NCBI GenBank assembly: GCA_009840715.1 | Contig: VXNE01000145.1 | Location: forward strand, 1 to 7,599 | Origin: Gammaproteobacteria bacterium | Lineage (GTDB): Bacteria > Pseudomonadota > Gammaproteobacteria > Pseudomonadales > Azotimanducaceae | Reading direction: 5' to 3' | DNA: 7,599 nt | Shown: piece after piece, positions 6,761-7,599 of the stretch | How positions within the stretch are numbered: the stretch's first letter is position 1 | Layout: each line of letters begins with the position of its first letter | Position numbers and translations under genes: made by a program | Notes under the pieces: generated by a model | Databases searched by the model: none | Seen by the model: the letters and a program-made list of their open reading frames with translations, nothing else | What the model was told of the DNA's origin: nothing

Positions 6761-7599
6761 CGGCCGGCCCGGATGTCCGCGGCCGCCCGCTCGCACTCGT
6801 GCGGGCCGTACCAGCCGGTCCAGGCGCCATCCAGGGAATGCAACGCCTCGAGCACCGCGTCCACGGTCGCCGAGGCATAGACCGCGTTGGCGTTGCGGCT
6901 CTCGAGGGACTCCGGACGTGCGGTAGCGCCGAGCCGCCGAAACAGCGAGAGGCCCCCGCTCGCGACCACGTCTTCGTAACGGAGGACCCGATCCGGCGGC
7001 AGGCAGTCGCGGAAGCGCCCAAAGAACCAGTCGAGGACGCGGACCTGGCGGCGCAAGGTGTCGGGCTCCGCGTCGAGGGCGCCAACAAGCTCCGGGGCGA
7101 AGCGCTCTCCCATGGGAATACGGCCCTGCCGCACGGGCAGGTCGACCGTCTGCCACGAAGCGAGGACCGCGACCGGGTTACGGACGAGGCCCAGAGTCGG
7201 GAAGCTGTCGGCCAGCCCGTCGAGTAGTGCCGCAAACAGCGCGTTGTGCTTGATGAGCAGGAGGAAGTCGGCCGACAGGGGCTTGTCGACCCGAATTTCC
7301 CCGGGTCCTCCTCGGGGCGGGCGCAGCCCCTGCGCAGAGGGGCTCTCCGACACGCGGTCATCGTCCAGGCGGCCGTTTACCTGTATCGACGCTGCTCGAC
7401 CCGTGGTGAGCAGCCGGTCGCGAGCGGTGGCGGCGAACTCCCGGATGCGGGCGCATGCGTCTGCCGGCCCCTTGACCGAAGCGAAGGTAGCCGGTGCGAT
7501 CGGTTCCGACAGCGCGACCGTGTCCCGCGCCCCTCCAGCCAGACGACAGCACAGCGAACTCCCGGATCGATGGCTCCGCGCACCTGGCTGCTCTGTGGC
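6757..7599 (-). CDS. PAPS-dependent sulfotransferase, 5' end beyond the window
   Basis: The frame is open to the right edge, and 280 residues are visible. Counting from the edge, residues 9-17 (SHRSGSSLC) form a P-loop-like 5'-phosphosulfate-binding motif of the RSGSS type, followed by a short helix and TVALSEPI (27-34). LGLVRNPVAVLASWQ (136-150) is the 3'-phosphate-binding motif, with Arg140 and Ser148 at the usual eight-residue spacing. VLRYEDVV (205-212) is the conserved strand and acidic element seen near the C-terminal end of the fold. Only a short N-terminal piece is missing, since the P-loop normally lies close to the first beta strand. A GTG at 7353 looks like a start but is internal: it would remove the P-loop. 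The enzyme should transfer sulfate from PAPS to an unknown acceptor, probably a sugar or glycan given the next gene. It looks only distantly related to the sulfotransferase domain fused to the glycosyltransferase downstream, so the two may act on different positions of the same glycan. Confidence 0.86.
   Translation of the reverse strand, partial: ATEQPGARSHRSGSSLCCRLAGGARDTVALSEPIAPATFASVKGPADACARIREFAATARDRLLTTGRAASIQVNGRLDDDRVSESPSAQGLRPPRGGPGEIRVDKPLSADFLLLIKHNALFAALLDGLADSFPTLGLVRNPVAVLASWQTVDLPVRQGRIPMGERFAPELVGALDAEPDTLRRQVRVLDWFFGRFRDCLPPDRVLRYEDVVASGGLSLFRRLGATARPESLESRNANAVYASATVDAVLEALHSLDGAWTGWYGPHECERAAADIRAGR

Noticed and set aside
5985..7361. Minus-strand open frame (458 codons) overlapping both sulfotransferase genes in another frame.
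   Set aside because: The translation is low-complexity Arg/Ser/Pro-rich, and both other minus-strand genes carry the enzyme motifs in their own frames.

Overview
The window is GC-rich, densely coded DNA, and all five genes lie on the minus strand, so transcription runs from position 7599 towards 1. Two sequence features suggest a Gram-negative bacterium, most likely a proteobacterium and perhaps a gammaproteobacterium. One is a lipobox-type lipoprotein of the choice-of-anchor B type. The other is a Sec-type signal peptide on a large secreted FG-GAP protein. Nothing here fixes the taxon. I saw no rRNA, tRNA, CRISPR array, insertion sequence or phage gene.

In transcription order: (1) 7599-6757 is a PAPS-dependent sulfotransferase whose start lies beyond the right edge. 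(2) 6760-4982 is a two-domain protein, a GT4/GT-B-type glycosyltransferase fused to a second, NDST-like sulfotransferase; it overlaps gene 1 by four bases (ATGA). (3) 4968-1801 is a large exported protein with six calcium-loop FG-GAP/VCBS repeats, a nidogen-like beta region and a C-terminal HEFTH domain, probably a zinc metallopeptidase; its Shine-Dalgarno sequence overlaps the stop codon of gene 2. (4) After a 223-base gap, 1577-543 is a DUF2235 alpha/beta hydrolase, probably a lipase or esterase, with a TTG start. (5) Ten bases later, 532-1 is the N-terminal part of a lipoprotein of the choice-of-anchor B (LVIVD-like) kind, cut by the left edge.

Genes 1-3 are close enough to be one transcript, and genes 4-5 form a second tight pair that may or may not be read from the same promoter. 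Genes 1 and 2 together look like a module that builds and sulfates a surface or extracellular glycan. Gene 3 would act outside the cell or at its surface, and gene 5 in the outer membrane. A shared role at the cell surface is an inference from order and predicted location only.

The most unusual elements are the glycosyltransferase-sulfotransferase fusion beside a second sulfotransferase, and the FG-GAP/nidogen-like/HEFTH protein, whose peptidase-like domain carries a conserved-looking LDLYxMG...EVP segment and no obvious classical third zinc ligand.
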